Part shown: piece by piece, positions 9,340 through 18,461 of the stretch
How the letters are laid out: the number at the start of each line of letters is the position of its first letter
Numbering within the stretch: the stretch's first letter is position 1
Source: Paraneptunicella aestuarii
GTDB taxonomy: Bacteria; Pseudomonadota; Gammaproteobacteria; Enterobacterales; Alteromonadaceae
Assembly (NCBI RefSeq): GCF_019900845.1
Contig: NZ_CP074570.1
Span: 372,001 to 436,000 of the forward strand
Reading direction: 5' to 3'
Length of the DNA stretch: 64,000 nt
Program-made: the position numbers and the translations under genes
Notes under the pieces: generated by a model
Databases searched by the model: none
Seen by the model: only the letters and a program-made list of their open reading frames with translations
Told to the model about the DNA's origin: nothing

Positions 9340-11042
9340 CCACTTTCTTGATTTTCCGAGACACTGTGCAGCAAGTCTGCACAGTGTTTATCAGGAAAAT
9401 AAAATTCATATTTCTGACAATCTTCCTGTTCCAATTTTCCCAGAAAGTTTTTTAATCTGATCATATTTTCAAAGTAAACCGCTCTTGGATGGTGCTCTAT
9501 TTTTTCTTCAGCCCAGGCAATATATTCCTCGATCGCTTTTACGTTATTGCTGTTAACACCGGCCTCTGCTTTATGCCCCATAATATTTGTCCAATATCTA
9601 TCGTAGTGAACAAAAGGGTTAATGATACGTAGATAGGGCGCAGGTGTTTTTTCTGCCGCTAATTCATATTCCAAAACCAGATTGATAGTGTGCAAGCCTG
9701 TAAGTGAAAAGCTCACACATCCAATAAGGACAAATAGTGCAACAGGTCTAAAAATGGTTTGAATTTGTGAAGGGATATAGATTGATTTAACGGTACTTTG
9801 CTTTTGTATTGCAGAAGACAGAATAAATAGTCGAATAAGAACCAGCAGAACCAGAAGATGAGTAAAAGAAGTTTGTAATGGGTACTCGGTTAGTGCATGT
9901 AGGGCAATAGGGAAAAACAGAGCGATAACAGAGTGCTGGTTTCTTCGGAAATAAGGCATTAACCATACAATCATGGCGATAAAGAAACCTAGTGCAGCCG
10001 CTCCGGCAACAATACCGCCTTCTGCAAACCAGAACATAAGCTCATTATGGGGATGAGACATATTATGCTGTACCCATTTAGGGTTACCGGTTTCTATGGC
10101 TTTTTCTGCACCGAGATAGGTATAGGCCGCCTCAAAATTTCCGTAACCTACGCCAGTTATCAAGTTTTTTTCAATTAACTCGAATACCTGAGGGTAGAGG
10201 ATTTCGCGTTCGCCATCAGATTGATAATGCGCCATGGTGTTAGTGCTTTCTATGGCACTTTTCCCCAATGTGAATCCGACAATACTCCCTAGCGCAAAGC
10301 CAACTATTAAAACCAGGACATGCCATTGTCGGGTTCGCAATATTTGCCATGAACACAAAATGGAAATGACGATACCTGCCAATACCGTGCCGCGTGAGCC
10401 TAACTCAGCGCTAAGAATGCCTATGCCAAAGCTCAATAGTGCCATTATCAGCAACAATGGAAAGCGTGGTCGATGGGTGAGTGACAGGTAAAGATAGCTG
10501 GCATAGCCTGTCATAATGTAAGAGCCCATCAGGTTTATCTGCTGAAAATGCCCAAAGGGTTTGAAGTGATGTTCCATAACGTAAAGCTGTGCCAAGCCAA
10601 GAAGCACTTGGGCAGAAATCGCTATTGATAACCCCGTCATGAGAATGTGTCGGGTTTTGCGGGTGACAATAAACTGCTGTGATAGCAAGAGAAACAACCC
10701 AATAGCTGGAAGTGCCAGAATTTGAAACCAGGTGCTGGCTTGTGGATTGCTGTTTCCATACATAAACGGAATAAACAGCATGGCTATTAAACCACCTAAA
10801 AACAGTAAGTTACGATTGAATTTAAGTTTGTTGGTTTGTTGCAATCGCCATAGTCCAATCGCCAGGGAAATACTGAAACACATCCACCCAAGCAGATTTA
10901 TGGGTAAGTCTGTACCTGTTCCGCCCATGTTGGGCTGGTAGTAGAGTGTACCCAGCAAGAAAAAGCCTGGAATAGGCAACCAGAATGGATGTAAGTGATA
11001 ACGCTGGAGCTGTTGCCGCCAAAAATCAGAAAAAGAGGACAT
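9336..11042 (-). CDS. PglL/Wzy-type O-oligosaccharyltransferase
   Basis: A polytopic membrane protein of about 568 residues with roughly 11-12 hydrophobic segments. It has a large periplasmic loop containing [15 protein letters not shown], the Wzy_C / O-OTase signature His-Pro-His-Asn. Such enzymes transfer lipid-linked glycan en bloc to Ser/Thr of pilins, or ligate or polymerise O-antigen. Its position inside the MSHA locus, convergent with mshA, suggests the pilin as substrate; this is inference. The start is uncertain: ATG at 11042 is used and an in-frame TTG at 11069 is possible, neither with a clear Shine-Dalgarno. A Wzy polymerase or WaaL ligase cannot be excluded. Confidence 0.82.
   Translation of the reverse strand: MSSFSDFWRQQLQRYHLHPFWLPIPGFFLLGTLYYQPNMGGTGTDLPINLLGWMCFSISLAIGLWRLQQTNKLKFNRNLLFLGGLIAMLFIPFMYGNSNPQASTWFQILALPAIGLFLLLSQQFIVTRKTRHILMTGLSIAISAQVLLGLAQLYVMEHHFKPFGHFQQINLMGSYIMTGYASYLYLSLTHRPRFPLLLIMALLSFGIGILSAELGSRGTVLAGIVISILCSWQILRTRQWHVLVLIVGFALGSIVGFTLGKSAIESTNTMAHYQSDGEREILYPQVFELIEKNLITGVGYGNFEAAYTYLGAEKAIETGNPKWVQHNMSHPHNELMFWFAEGGIVAGAAALGFFIAMIVWLMPYFRRNQHSVIALFFPIALHALTEYPLQTSFTHLLVLLVLIRLFILSSAIQKQSTVKSIYIPSQIQTIFRPVALFVLIGCVSFSLTGLHTINLVLEYELAAEKTPAPYLRIINPFVHYDRYWTNIMGHKAEAGVNSNNVKAIEEYIAWAEEKIEHHPRAVYFENMIRLKNFLGKLEQEDCQKYEFYFPDKHCADLLHSVSENQESG
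9361..9387 (+). terminator. perfect hairpin downstream of mshA
   Basis: ACACTGTGCA and TGCACAGTGT form a perfect 10-bp stem with a 7-base loop, 21 bases after the mshA stop. It lies inside the 3' coding end of the opposing glycosyltransferase gene. There is no strong T tract after it. It may stabilise or end the abundant mshA message. Confidence 0.45.
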
Positions 11043-11172
11043 AAACGAGGAAAATCCGGTTTCGACCAAAGATTAATTCAATTTCATGCTAGAGTAGCAT
11101 AGTCTTTTGATTGAAAAGACGTTTTAGTGATTAAAGAGTATTGCAGTCTCTCAGAGTTTGTTGCATTTCAAT

Positions 11173-11772
11173 ATGAGTATAACTACCCCAAAAACAAGTA
11201 CGCCGAAAATAGCAGGGTTTACCCTGTTTGAGCTAATTATCACTATGATGATTATCAGTGCATTGGTTGTTTTTGCCAGTGCTCGTTTCGGTGGTTCCCA
11301 GGGCTATGACGAATTTGCCTATCAAGCCCGATTAATTTCTGTATTACGTAATATGCAAACCCGCGCCATGAACGATACTCGTAATAGCTATTGTTTTCAG
11401 GTTAACTTCGACAATAGCAATAATGCCTTTGGCCCTCCATCTCTTAATTACAATGGCTTGGCGGCTAACACCTGTAGCAGCTCTATCGATGTTGATAACG
11501 TGATGTCTGGTACTAGCCGCAATCGCTTTCAGCATATGTTTGCTCTTGCTAGTGAGTTGAATGAAGATGGTGTCAATCTGCAAGCCAGGAATTCTTTAGG
11601 AAACAGCATTTCTTACATTGGCTTTGATGCCTTGGGGAAACCCATTACCAGTGATGCAGGTAATGACAATTGCGCTTCCGGTTGTTCTATTACATTTAGT
11701 ACCGTTGTTGCAACTGCAAAGGTCTGTGTTGAGTCTCAAGGCTATGTGCATGCAGGAGAATGTGGTGATTAG
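11173..11772 (+). CDS. mshC: MSHA minor prepilin MshC
   Basis: A 199-residue prepilin-like protein read from ATG 11173 (TTG at 11158 is an alternative). An unusually long leader of about 16 residues precedes the cleavage site AG|FTLFELIITMMIIS. The body has several Cys in the second half, consistent with disulfides. It begins the mshCDOPQ block, which encodes minor pilins thought to prime assembly or sit at the tip. Confidence 0.86.
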   Translation: MSITTPKTSTPKIAGFTLFELIITMMIISALVVFASARFGGSQGYDEFAYQARLISVLRNMQTRAMNDTRNSYCFQVNFDNSNNAFGPPSLNYNGLAANTCSSSIDVDNVMSGTSRNRFQHMFALASELNEDGVNLQARNSLGNSISYIGFDALGKPITSDAGNDNCASGCSITFSTVVATAKVCVESQGYVHAGECGD

Positions 11773-12361
11773 CTTTCCTGAAGTGCATTCGCGAGATAGA
11801 GGCTTCACCCTGATTGAAATGGTGATAGGCATTGTCGCTTTTAGCGCGGTGCTAACCATTATTCTCAGTGTTGTTACACCGCAAGCTGTGCGCAGCGTGG
11901 ATCCTATTTTCAACGTGCGAGCGGCAGAATTGGCGCAATCTACCTTGAATGAAATTAGCTCTAAATTCTTCGACGAAAACTCCAACCGAACCGGGGGAGT
12001 CATACGTTGCCATGAGGATTTTGATGGTGACGGCGCGTACGATAATAACGCTTTGAAGGAAACCGAGTGTACTGCTCCGGCATCCTTAGGGCCTGATTTG
12101 GGTGAGAATGATCGCGAAGCTTATGACGATGTTGATGATTACGATGGCCTAAATGTGATTGTTAACTCTTTTGGAGACAGTATCGAACAGAATGGGCAAG
12201 ACCTGTACGCAGGTTTCGGTATTCTGGTATCTGTGTTCTATGACCAGAATATGGATGGCATAGACGACGGTGCTATTGGTAGCTTGAAACTCATCCGTAT
12301 TGTTGTGACAACACCCGTAGGCGACAGTTACACCTATTCAGTTTATCGGAGTAATTATTAG
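11765..12361 (+). CDS. mshD: MSHA minor prepilin MshD
   Basis: A prepilin-like protein of about 198 residues. The GTG at 11765 is chosen because AGGAG lies 6 bases upstream and the start overlaps the mshC stop; ATG 11750 is the alternative. The leader ends at RG|FTLIEMVIGIVAFS. The body is acidic and includes DFDGDGAYDNN and other Asp-rich loops that could bind Ca2+. The stop shares a base with the GTG start of mshO. Confidence 0.86.
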   Translation: MISFPEVHSRDRGFTLIEMVIGIVAFSAVLTIILSVVTPQAVRSVDPIFNVRAAELAQSTLNEISSKFFDENSNRTGGVIRCHEDFDGDGAYDNNALKETECTAPASLGPDLGENDREAYDDVDDYDGLNVIVNSFGDSIEQNGQDLYAGFGILVSVFYDQNMDGIDDGAIGSLKLIRIVVTTPVGDSYTYSVYRSNY

Positions 12362-13260
12362 TGAAATCACCAAATAGTGCTCTGTCTTCAAAGGTCAATA
12401 TAAGTAAGCGAACAGGCTTTACGCTGATAGAAATGGTATCGGTTATTGTCCTCCTTAGCGTGGTGATGTTAGGCGTTACCAGCTTTATGGGTACAGGCAT
12501 TCAAATATATCTGGATGTGACCGAGCGTGACCAACTATTGAGTGATAGTCGTTTTGTGGTTGAGCGATTGAATAGAGAACTGCGCACCGCTTTGCCTAAT
12601 AGTATTAGGGTTAAGGGGGATTCCAGCACGCATTGCCTTGAATTTGTTCCTATTCGTTGGAGCACTTTTTATGAAGATATCCCTGTTGCACCAGAACCAG
12701 CGAGCAGCGCTATTAGTGCGATAAATCTGACCGGATTAAATGGGGATGATTACACTGCAAATACAGACCCATCGGACTTTGTCGTCGTTTATGCGACTAA
12801 TGAGCAACAAATTTATAATGCAGGTAGCTCAAGGCGTTTTGGATTAGCCTCGATTACCAGTGCCTCGATGGCGACCATTAACCTGGATAATAGTGTGCGT
12901 TTTGCTGCCGATTCCCCGATGTCGCGTTTATATGTCGTTGATGGGCAAACGGTGAGTTATTGCGTTAGGGATGTTGGGGGCACCGATAACAGTTCTGGCT
13001 CCAAAAATTTATATCGTCATCAAGGGAATTTTGCGCAGAATCAACAAGTCTATACTTCTGGCGGCGTATTAATGGCGGAGAATATTGATAATACCTTGTC
13101 CAACAATCCTAAAGGTGTTCCACCGGGCAGTGATGATCCTTTTCGAATGTATGAAGCAACGTTGCAACGCAATGCATTTGTTCGTATACGCTTAAGGTTT
13201 AAGCGCAGTGATGAGATAGTTGTATTTAATAATGAAATTCATATACCCAATACACCCTAG
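12361..13260 (+). CDS. mshO: MSHA minor prepilin MshO
   Basis: A 299-residue prepilin-like protein from a GTG start that overlaps the mshD stop by one base. The cleavage site is TG|FTLIEMVSVIVLLSV. A long globular domain with few Cys follows, as in PilW/GspJ-like pseudopilins. Its position between mshD and mshP identifies it. The 3' end overlaps the beginning of mshP. Confidence 0.87.
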   Translation: MKSPNSALSSKVNISKRTGFTLIEMVSVIVLLSVVMLGVTSFMGTGIQIYLDVTERDQLLSDSRFVVERLNRELRTALPNSIRVKGDSSTHCLEFVPIRWSTFYEDIPVAPEPASSAISAINLTGLNGDDYTANTDPSDFVVVYATNEQQIYNAGSSRRFGLASITSASMATINLDNSVRFAADSPMSRLYVVDGQTVSYCVRDVGGTDNSSGSKNLYRHQGNFAQNQQVYTSGGVLMAENIDNTLSNNPKGVPPGSDDPFRMYEATLQRNAFVRIRLRFKRSDEIVVFNNEIHIPNTP

Positions 13261-13681
13261 AGGCATAAACAAACAACGTGGTAGCATGTTGTTTATTAGC
13301 GTTTTTGTTATTGTTGTGATGGCAATGCTGGGGCTGACCATGACAAACATGCTGGCAACATCGGCAGAGTCAGTGGTGTATGAATCTTTGGGTTTGAAAG
13401 CCATGAATGCAGCTCGAACCGGTTTGGAAATCAGGGTTTCTGCGGCATTTCCTTTGCAAGCGTCAGGCGCGATTGCTCTTTGTGAAGCGGCTCCTGCCGG
13501 AGCGGTTGCAATGAATTTAGACGCCATTGATGGTTTGCAAGGCTGTTCTTATATTACTGATTGTCAGTCTGATAATAGTAGCCCCAAGGTAACTTATTAT
13601 CGTTTTAGCAGTACCGGGCAGTGCTCGGTGAGTGATGTGGTGGTGAGCAGAACAGTGGCTGTGGATGCAAGAACGCTTTAA
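13232..13681 (+). CDS. mshP: MSHA biogenesis protein MshP
   Basis: A protein of about 149 residues that starts inside the mshO 3' end. ATG 13232 is used; an in-frame TTG lies at 13220. It has the QRGSMLFISVFVIVVMAML N-terminal helix of PilX-like minor pilins and lacks the usual Phe/Glu +5 pattern. Three or four Cys occur in the C-terminal half. Order in the locus supports MshP. Confidence 0.84.
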   Translation: MKFIYPIHPRGINKQRGSMLFISVFVIVVMAMLGLTMTNMLATSAESVVYESLGLKAMNAARTGLEIRVSAAFPLQASGAIALCEAAPAGAVAMNLDAIDGLQGCSYITDCQSDNSSPKVTYYRFSSTGQCSVSDVVVSRTVAVDARTL

Positions 13682-13730
13682 GTATCATGATGGTCTTATT
13701 TAAACAGCAGTATGATGAGTGTGTAGCGAG

Positions 13731-16700
13731 ATGAGCAATATATTGAAGTTCATTATGTTGAGCTTACTGATATTTAGTCAGGGAGTGTATGCCACTATAT
13801 GCCCGTCTCCTCATCACAATGCGGGAAAATTGATCATTAATGAAATCAGTTTTCATGGTCAAAACTCTCAAAATAATTGGTTTGAGTTATACACGGAGGA
13901 ACCGTCTCTTAATCTCAGCGGATGGCGTGTTGTTCTGAAAGGTCGTGGCGGGATTAATGAAGTTATTTCCCTACCTAATATTACGATGCCCTGGAATGCT
14001 CAAACGTCAGGTCGATTTTTAGTCATGGCTGCATCAACTCAAAGCGCTGAGATTAGTGCTGGGATCACAAACGGTACTTTGGTGATTGGGCAAAACCTGT
14101 TTATTAATCACCATATTGACTTACATAATACCATTCAGGAAATGCTGATTCTGGATAACCATGGTGATCTGGTGTACTACTTGGGTTATGCCAATCGTTT
14201 TAGCCAGTTTACTTTTGATTGCCCTTGGCGCTACCCTGAATTTTCCGACACTATTATTGATGTTGGTAATAGCGATACAGCTTGTACCGCGGTTGATGGT
14301 GATAGCTCAGGTTATGATGAAAACGATTGGGTGGCTGGTTGTAATGGTGACACAACTGTAGGTGAATCCAACAACTCGGCGGAATTATTAAGCCATTTTC
14401 AGATCGAGCATGATGAGTATGGTGTTCCGGGAGTACCTGAAACTATTACCATAAAAGCCTGCGCTACGGCTGATTGTTCTGTGTTGATGGATGAAGCGGT
14501 TAGCGTTGATATTTTCCTTTCGTCAGGTACAGGTACTTTCACTACTTCCTCGCTGAGTTTTTCATCGGGAAGCATTACCACTGATCTCTCGGTGTTAACC
14601 GAACAGACAGTTACACTCGCACTGCAAAACATGTCGCCAGACGTGAACTATCAATGTTTGGGAAGTTCCGGAGCAACGGACTGTCAAATCACCTTTGGTG
14701 ACCCTACGCCCATAGCAAAGTACGAATTCGAGCAGGCACAATGGCAGGGCTACGACAGTATTCTTGATGAAACAGGCAACAACAATCATGGTTCACCCAT
14801 AGGCTCTATCAATCCTACATACCCGACCTCGGAAGTGTCTTGTAAGGTTATGGATGTTGACGACGATGGTTATTTTTTCCCAGTTTATACTCAGAATGCC
14901 ATGGACACAGGTCTTGACGTGAGTTCTGATATTGGCGCCACAGGCACAATTTCATTTTGGTATCGTAGTAATTACGACTGGGTTGGTGGTGGTGATCGTC
15001 AGCTTTTTGATGCTTCTATTGAAGCTGATTTTTTTGGCTTTACCGGGCATTTCTTTTATCTCACTCTAACTAATGCCGGACGTTTGGAATTTGGGCTTGA
15101 AGATAGTGCCGAAAAAGATGCCTACATATACACTGGTGTACAGAACTTCAGTGCTGGTGAGTGGGTGCATATCGCCGCTGTATGGGATGTGACCAACGAA
15201 CAATTACAGATATATATTAATGGTGATTTAGCTCCTGTAACCAGCTACATCCAGTCACCGTTAAGTGGCGACATATCGAATGTACAGTCACTTTTTATTG
15301 GTGATAACCGTTCAGTTTATTCAATTTATAGTGCTAGCGATAAGTCTGCAAATGGGCAATTCGATGTTGTGCGTATATATGATGTTGCTCAGTCTGAGAC
15401 TGGCATCGAAAATGATATGCTCGAGGTGTTTCCCTGTAATCAAACGCCACTGTTAGGGGAATATCGTTTTGAACAGCTTAGTTGGCCGAGCTCGAATACA
15501 GTTCTTGATACCAGTGGTTCAGCTAATCACGCGTCACCTGTCGGTAATGTGCTACCTCTCACTCCGGGAATAGAAGTTTCCTGTAAAGTTGCCAATGTGC
15601 CTGCTAACTATTCTGTGAATGATATTTCGGCAATTGATACTGAAATTGACCCCAACGCTCACATAGGAAGTAAGGGAACCATTTCATTTTGGTATCGAAG
15701 TAATGAGGATTGGGATTCGGGCAGTTCAAGGCAACTTTTCGACGCATCAAGTACCCATGGGGCTTATCCAAGTGCCTTGGCAGATACCTTCTTTTATTTA
15801 ACGTTAAATTCTTCCGGTCGATTGCAGTTTGGTATGGAAGACAGCAACGACAGCGATGCGATCATTACTTCCTATAGTTCTTTTAATTTCACCAGTGATG
15901 ACTGGGTGCATGTTGCTGTGACCTGGGATTTAAACAACGAAGAACTACAGATGTTTATTAATGGCAATTCAGTCTATACCTACGACAGCATTGCTAATTT
16001 GTCTGGCGCGTTAGGTAATACTTTTAGTCTGTATATTGGTGATAATCGTTCGCAGTATTTTGTCTTTGACAGCTCTGCTAATTCTGCCAATGGTCAATTT
16101 GATGATGTGCGGATTTATTCCATCGTTCAAACTCAGGCCGATATTCAAGCCGATATCGCTGACGTGCAACCCTGTGGTATCGGCAACGTGCATCATTACG
16201 AGTTGAATTTTAATCCATCGGGCTCTATTTGTGCAGACAGTACCATTACCGTGAATGCTTGTGCTGACGCAGCATGTAATGTTCTGGCGAATGGTTTGCA
16301 AAGCGTCAATCTGGAATACACTGATGCGCTCAACAATACTACCAGCATCGTCAATGGGTTAACCCTAAATAGCGGCACTGCCACTTATGATTGGCGTTTA
16401 CTAACCCCTCAAACAGTGACATTAGGGATTAGTAATCCATCACCCTCACCTACTCATGCTTTGGAATGCGAGCCCGCGAATTGCCAGATGACTTTTGGGG
16501 ATTTGGCGTTGGAAATGCTGGTTGATGGTCAACCCGGTGATATTCCAACTCAAATAGCCCAATTACCCTTTTCGAATAGCATTTCTGTTGTGCCGAGCCA
16601 GCTTTGTGGTGGAATGGTTGGCGCTAATTTGGAGCTGGCTTTGGAGTGCCTTGAGCCTAATGTGTGCGCTGGAACGGTAAATGGCAACACAACTCAGTTT

Positions 16701-18266
16701 TTGGTAAATGATACTGTGGTAAGTGAGGATTGGCTCACCTCTTTCACGTCAATATTGGGCTTTGACTATATCAATGGTAATGAGCTTGACTCTTTGGTTT
16801 ATCACGACGCTGGAAAAGTCCGCTTGCATGCGAAAGTAGGGACTGTCACTACCTACAAGGATTTTGTGGTAAAACCAGCTGCACTTAAAACACTGGCATC
16901 AGCATCAGATCCTCAGATTGCGGGACAAAATTTTGATATGGAAATTTCGGCACTCGGGGCTGAGGGGGCGATATTACCGGGCTATGCTGCTCAGGATCTG
17001 CAAGCACGGGTTATACGTGTATCTCCTACAGCATCCGGCTCCGTGGATGGCCATCTGGTTTTTTCTAATAAAGGCGGGACAATCCCTGATATAACATCGA
17101 TAAGCAGCAGCACCAATGAGAATAGCGCATATAGTCCAATTCACGATGATATTGATGATATGGTGAATGGTATATCAAGAAATATGCAGGCTTACTACAC
17201 AGAGGCCGGGAGGGTATATATGGAAGTGGTTGATGTCAATTACTATGGAAGCGTTATCTCCCCTCCAGGGAATGGATGGGTGTCGCCGCTGAGTAACGTA
17301 CAATTTATCCCTTCCTTTTATAGTGTAAGCCATGAGACTGTTTCGTTGCTCGATAGCTGTGGTGCCTTTAGTTATTGGGGACAGCCTATTCCTGTTTCTC
17401 CAAGTGTTAAATTAAAGATTGTTGCGTTAAATGAGGAAAGTACACCTCAGATAACCAGAAATTTCAATGCGTGGAATCTGGATTTAGATATTGCCAATAT
17501 TGCCGCTCCGTCAGGAGCTGGCTGGACGGTAAATGCAAGCAATATAATGTCGGAAGATTCCATTTCTTATGATGGGCAGCATGAAGTCAGTTATTCTGCG
17601 GATATCACTTTCAACAAAAACGTGACTCCTCAGGTTCCATCCGTTTCCCCACCGGCTACCATTGAAAATAATTTAGGTATGTTTACGGATCAATCCATCT
17701 CAGGTCTTTGCTATAAAACAGCATCTAATGCGAGCTGCTCAGCGTATTCAATAAGCAATATTACAGGTGCGAACCTGCGTTGGGGACGCGTTGTTTTAGA
17801 TAATGTTTATGGCCCTGAGAATGAGCCTCTAAACATGAGAGTCAGAACAGAATATCTTGATGCATCCAGCCAATTTGTGACTAATCTTGACGATGGAAGC
17901 TTGTCTTCGGCTTGTACAAGCTACAATTGGTCAACCGTGGATGGCAAAATAGGATTGTCTGCCGTTTCTGGTGAAACGGATATTCGGAGTTATTTAACCG
18001 CTGTTGGTGGTGGTGGCGATTTGCTTCAGGGGGCGTCGTTGAATTACGAAGGTATCATTATTCCTGCCCCCGGTGTTGGTGTTTCTGGAAGCGTTGGAAT
18101 TACTCTGCTTCCAGATGCGTCCGGTGTTACCTGGCCTGATTATCTGAATTTCGACTGGGATGGTGATAATGACATTGATGACAATGATCGACCTTATGCA
18201 ACAGCATCATTTGGACAATATCGAGGAAATGACCGCATAATTCACTGGCGAGAAGTCCTCAGATAA
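13731..18266 (+). CDS. mshQ: MSHA-associated giant protein MshQ
   Basis: About 1511 residues from ATG 13731, with a signal peptide ending QGVYA. An N-terminal lamin-tail-like domain (about residues 30-130, LIINEISFHG and NWFELY) comes first. Two tandem LamG/concanavalin-like domains follow (about 325-570 and 575-815), each containing GTISFWYRSN and the LFIGDNRS / LYIGDNRS strand. Related linker segments flank them (KACATADCS and NACADAACN). A long C-terminal DUF6701-type region ends FGQYRGNDRIIHWREV. It is probably an exported, tip-associated adhesin or assembly factor of the MSHA pilus; function is not proven. Confidence 0.88.
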   Translation: MSNILKFIMLSLLIFSQGVYATICPSPHHNAGKLIINEISFHGQNSQNNWFELYTEEPSLNLSGWRVVLKGRGGINEVISLPNITMPWNAQTSGRFLVMAASTQSAEISAGITNGTLVIGQNLFINHHIDLHNTIQEMLILDNHGDLVYYLGYANRFSQFTFDCPWRYPEFSDTIIDVGNSDTACTAVDGDSSGYDENDWVAGCNGDTTVGESNNSAELLSHFQIEHDEYGVPGVPETITIKACATADCSVLMDEAVSVDIFLSSGTGTFTTSSLSFSSGSITTDLSVLTEQTVTLALQNMSPDVNYQCLGSSGATDCQITFGDPTPIAKYEFEQAQWQGYDSILDETGNNNHGSPIGSINPTYPTSEVSCKVMDVDDDGYFFPVYTQNAMDTGLDVSSDIGATGTISFWYRSNYDWVGGGDRQLFDASIEADFFGFTGHFFYLTLTNAGRLEFGLEDSAEKDAYIYTGVQNFSAGEWVHIAAVWDVTNEQLQIYINGDLAPVTSYIQSPLSGDISNVQSLFIGDNRSVYSIYSASDKSANGQFDVVRIYDVAQSETGIENDMLEVFPCNQTPLLGEYRFEQLSWPSSNTVLDTSGSANHASPVGNVLPLTPGIEVSCKVANVPANYSVNDISAIDTEIDPNAHIGSKGTISFWYRSNEDWDSGSSRQLFDASSTHGAYPSALADTFFYLTLNSSGRLQFGMEDSNDSDAIITSYSSFNFTSDDWVHVAVTWDLNNEELQMFINGNSVYTYDSIANLSGALGNTFSLYIGDNRSQYFVFDSSANSANGQFDDVRIYSIVQTQADIQADIADVQPCGIGNVHHYELNFNPSGSICADSTITVNACADAACNVLANGLQSVNLEYTDALNNTTSIVNGLTLNSGTATYDWRLLTPQTVTLGISNPSPSPTHALECEPANCQMTFGDLALEMLVDGQPGDIPTQIAQLPFSNSISVVPSQLCGGMVGANLELALECLEPNVCAGTVNGNTTQFLVNDTVVSEDWLTSFTSILGFDYINGNELDSLVYHDAGKVRLHAKVGTVTTYKDFVVKPAALKTLASASDPQIAGQNFDMEISALGAEGAILPGYAAQDLQARVIRVSPTASGSVDGHLVFSNKGGTIPDITSISSSTNENSAYSPIHDDIDDMVNGISRNMQAYYTEAGRVYMEVVDVNYYGSVISPPGNGWVSPLSNVQFIPSFYSVSHETVSLLDSCGAFSYWGQPIPVSPSVKLKIVALNEESTPQITRNFNAWNLDLDIANIAAPSGAGWTVNASNIMSEDSISYDGQHEVSYSADITFNKNVTPQVPSVSPPATIENNLGMFTDQSISGLCYKTASNASCSAYSISNITGANLRWGRVVLDNVYGPENEPLNMRVRTEYLDASSQFVTNLDDGSLSSACTSYNWSTVDGKIGLSAVSGETDIRSYLTAVGGGGDLLQGASLNYEGIIIPAPGVGVSGSVGITLLPDASGVTWPDYLNFDWDGDNDIDDNDRPYATASFGQYRGNDRIIHWREVLR

Positions 18267-18461
18267 GTAAAAATAATACAAAGGTGTCACCTAATATCAT
18301 TTATGAACGTGCTAAAACTTGCGCTTTTCTCGACAAGTCAATAGCATAGGGGCTTGTTGTGGGATCGGCAGAAAGTGATCTGTCCAAAGCCATATTCTGC
18401 ACCATAATAAAAATAAATCCGTATTTGCCGCCGTCGGCAAAACAATGTTTGGAACGGAATA

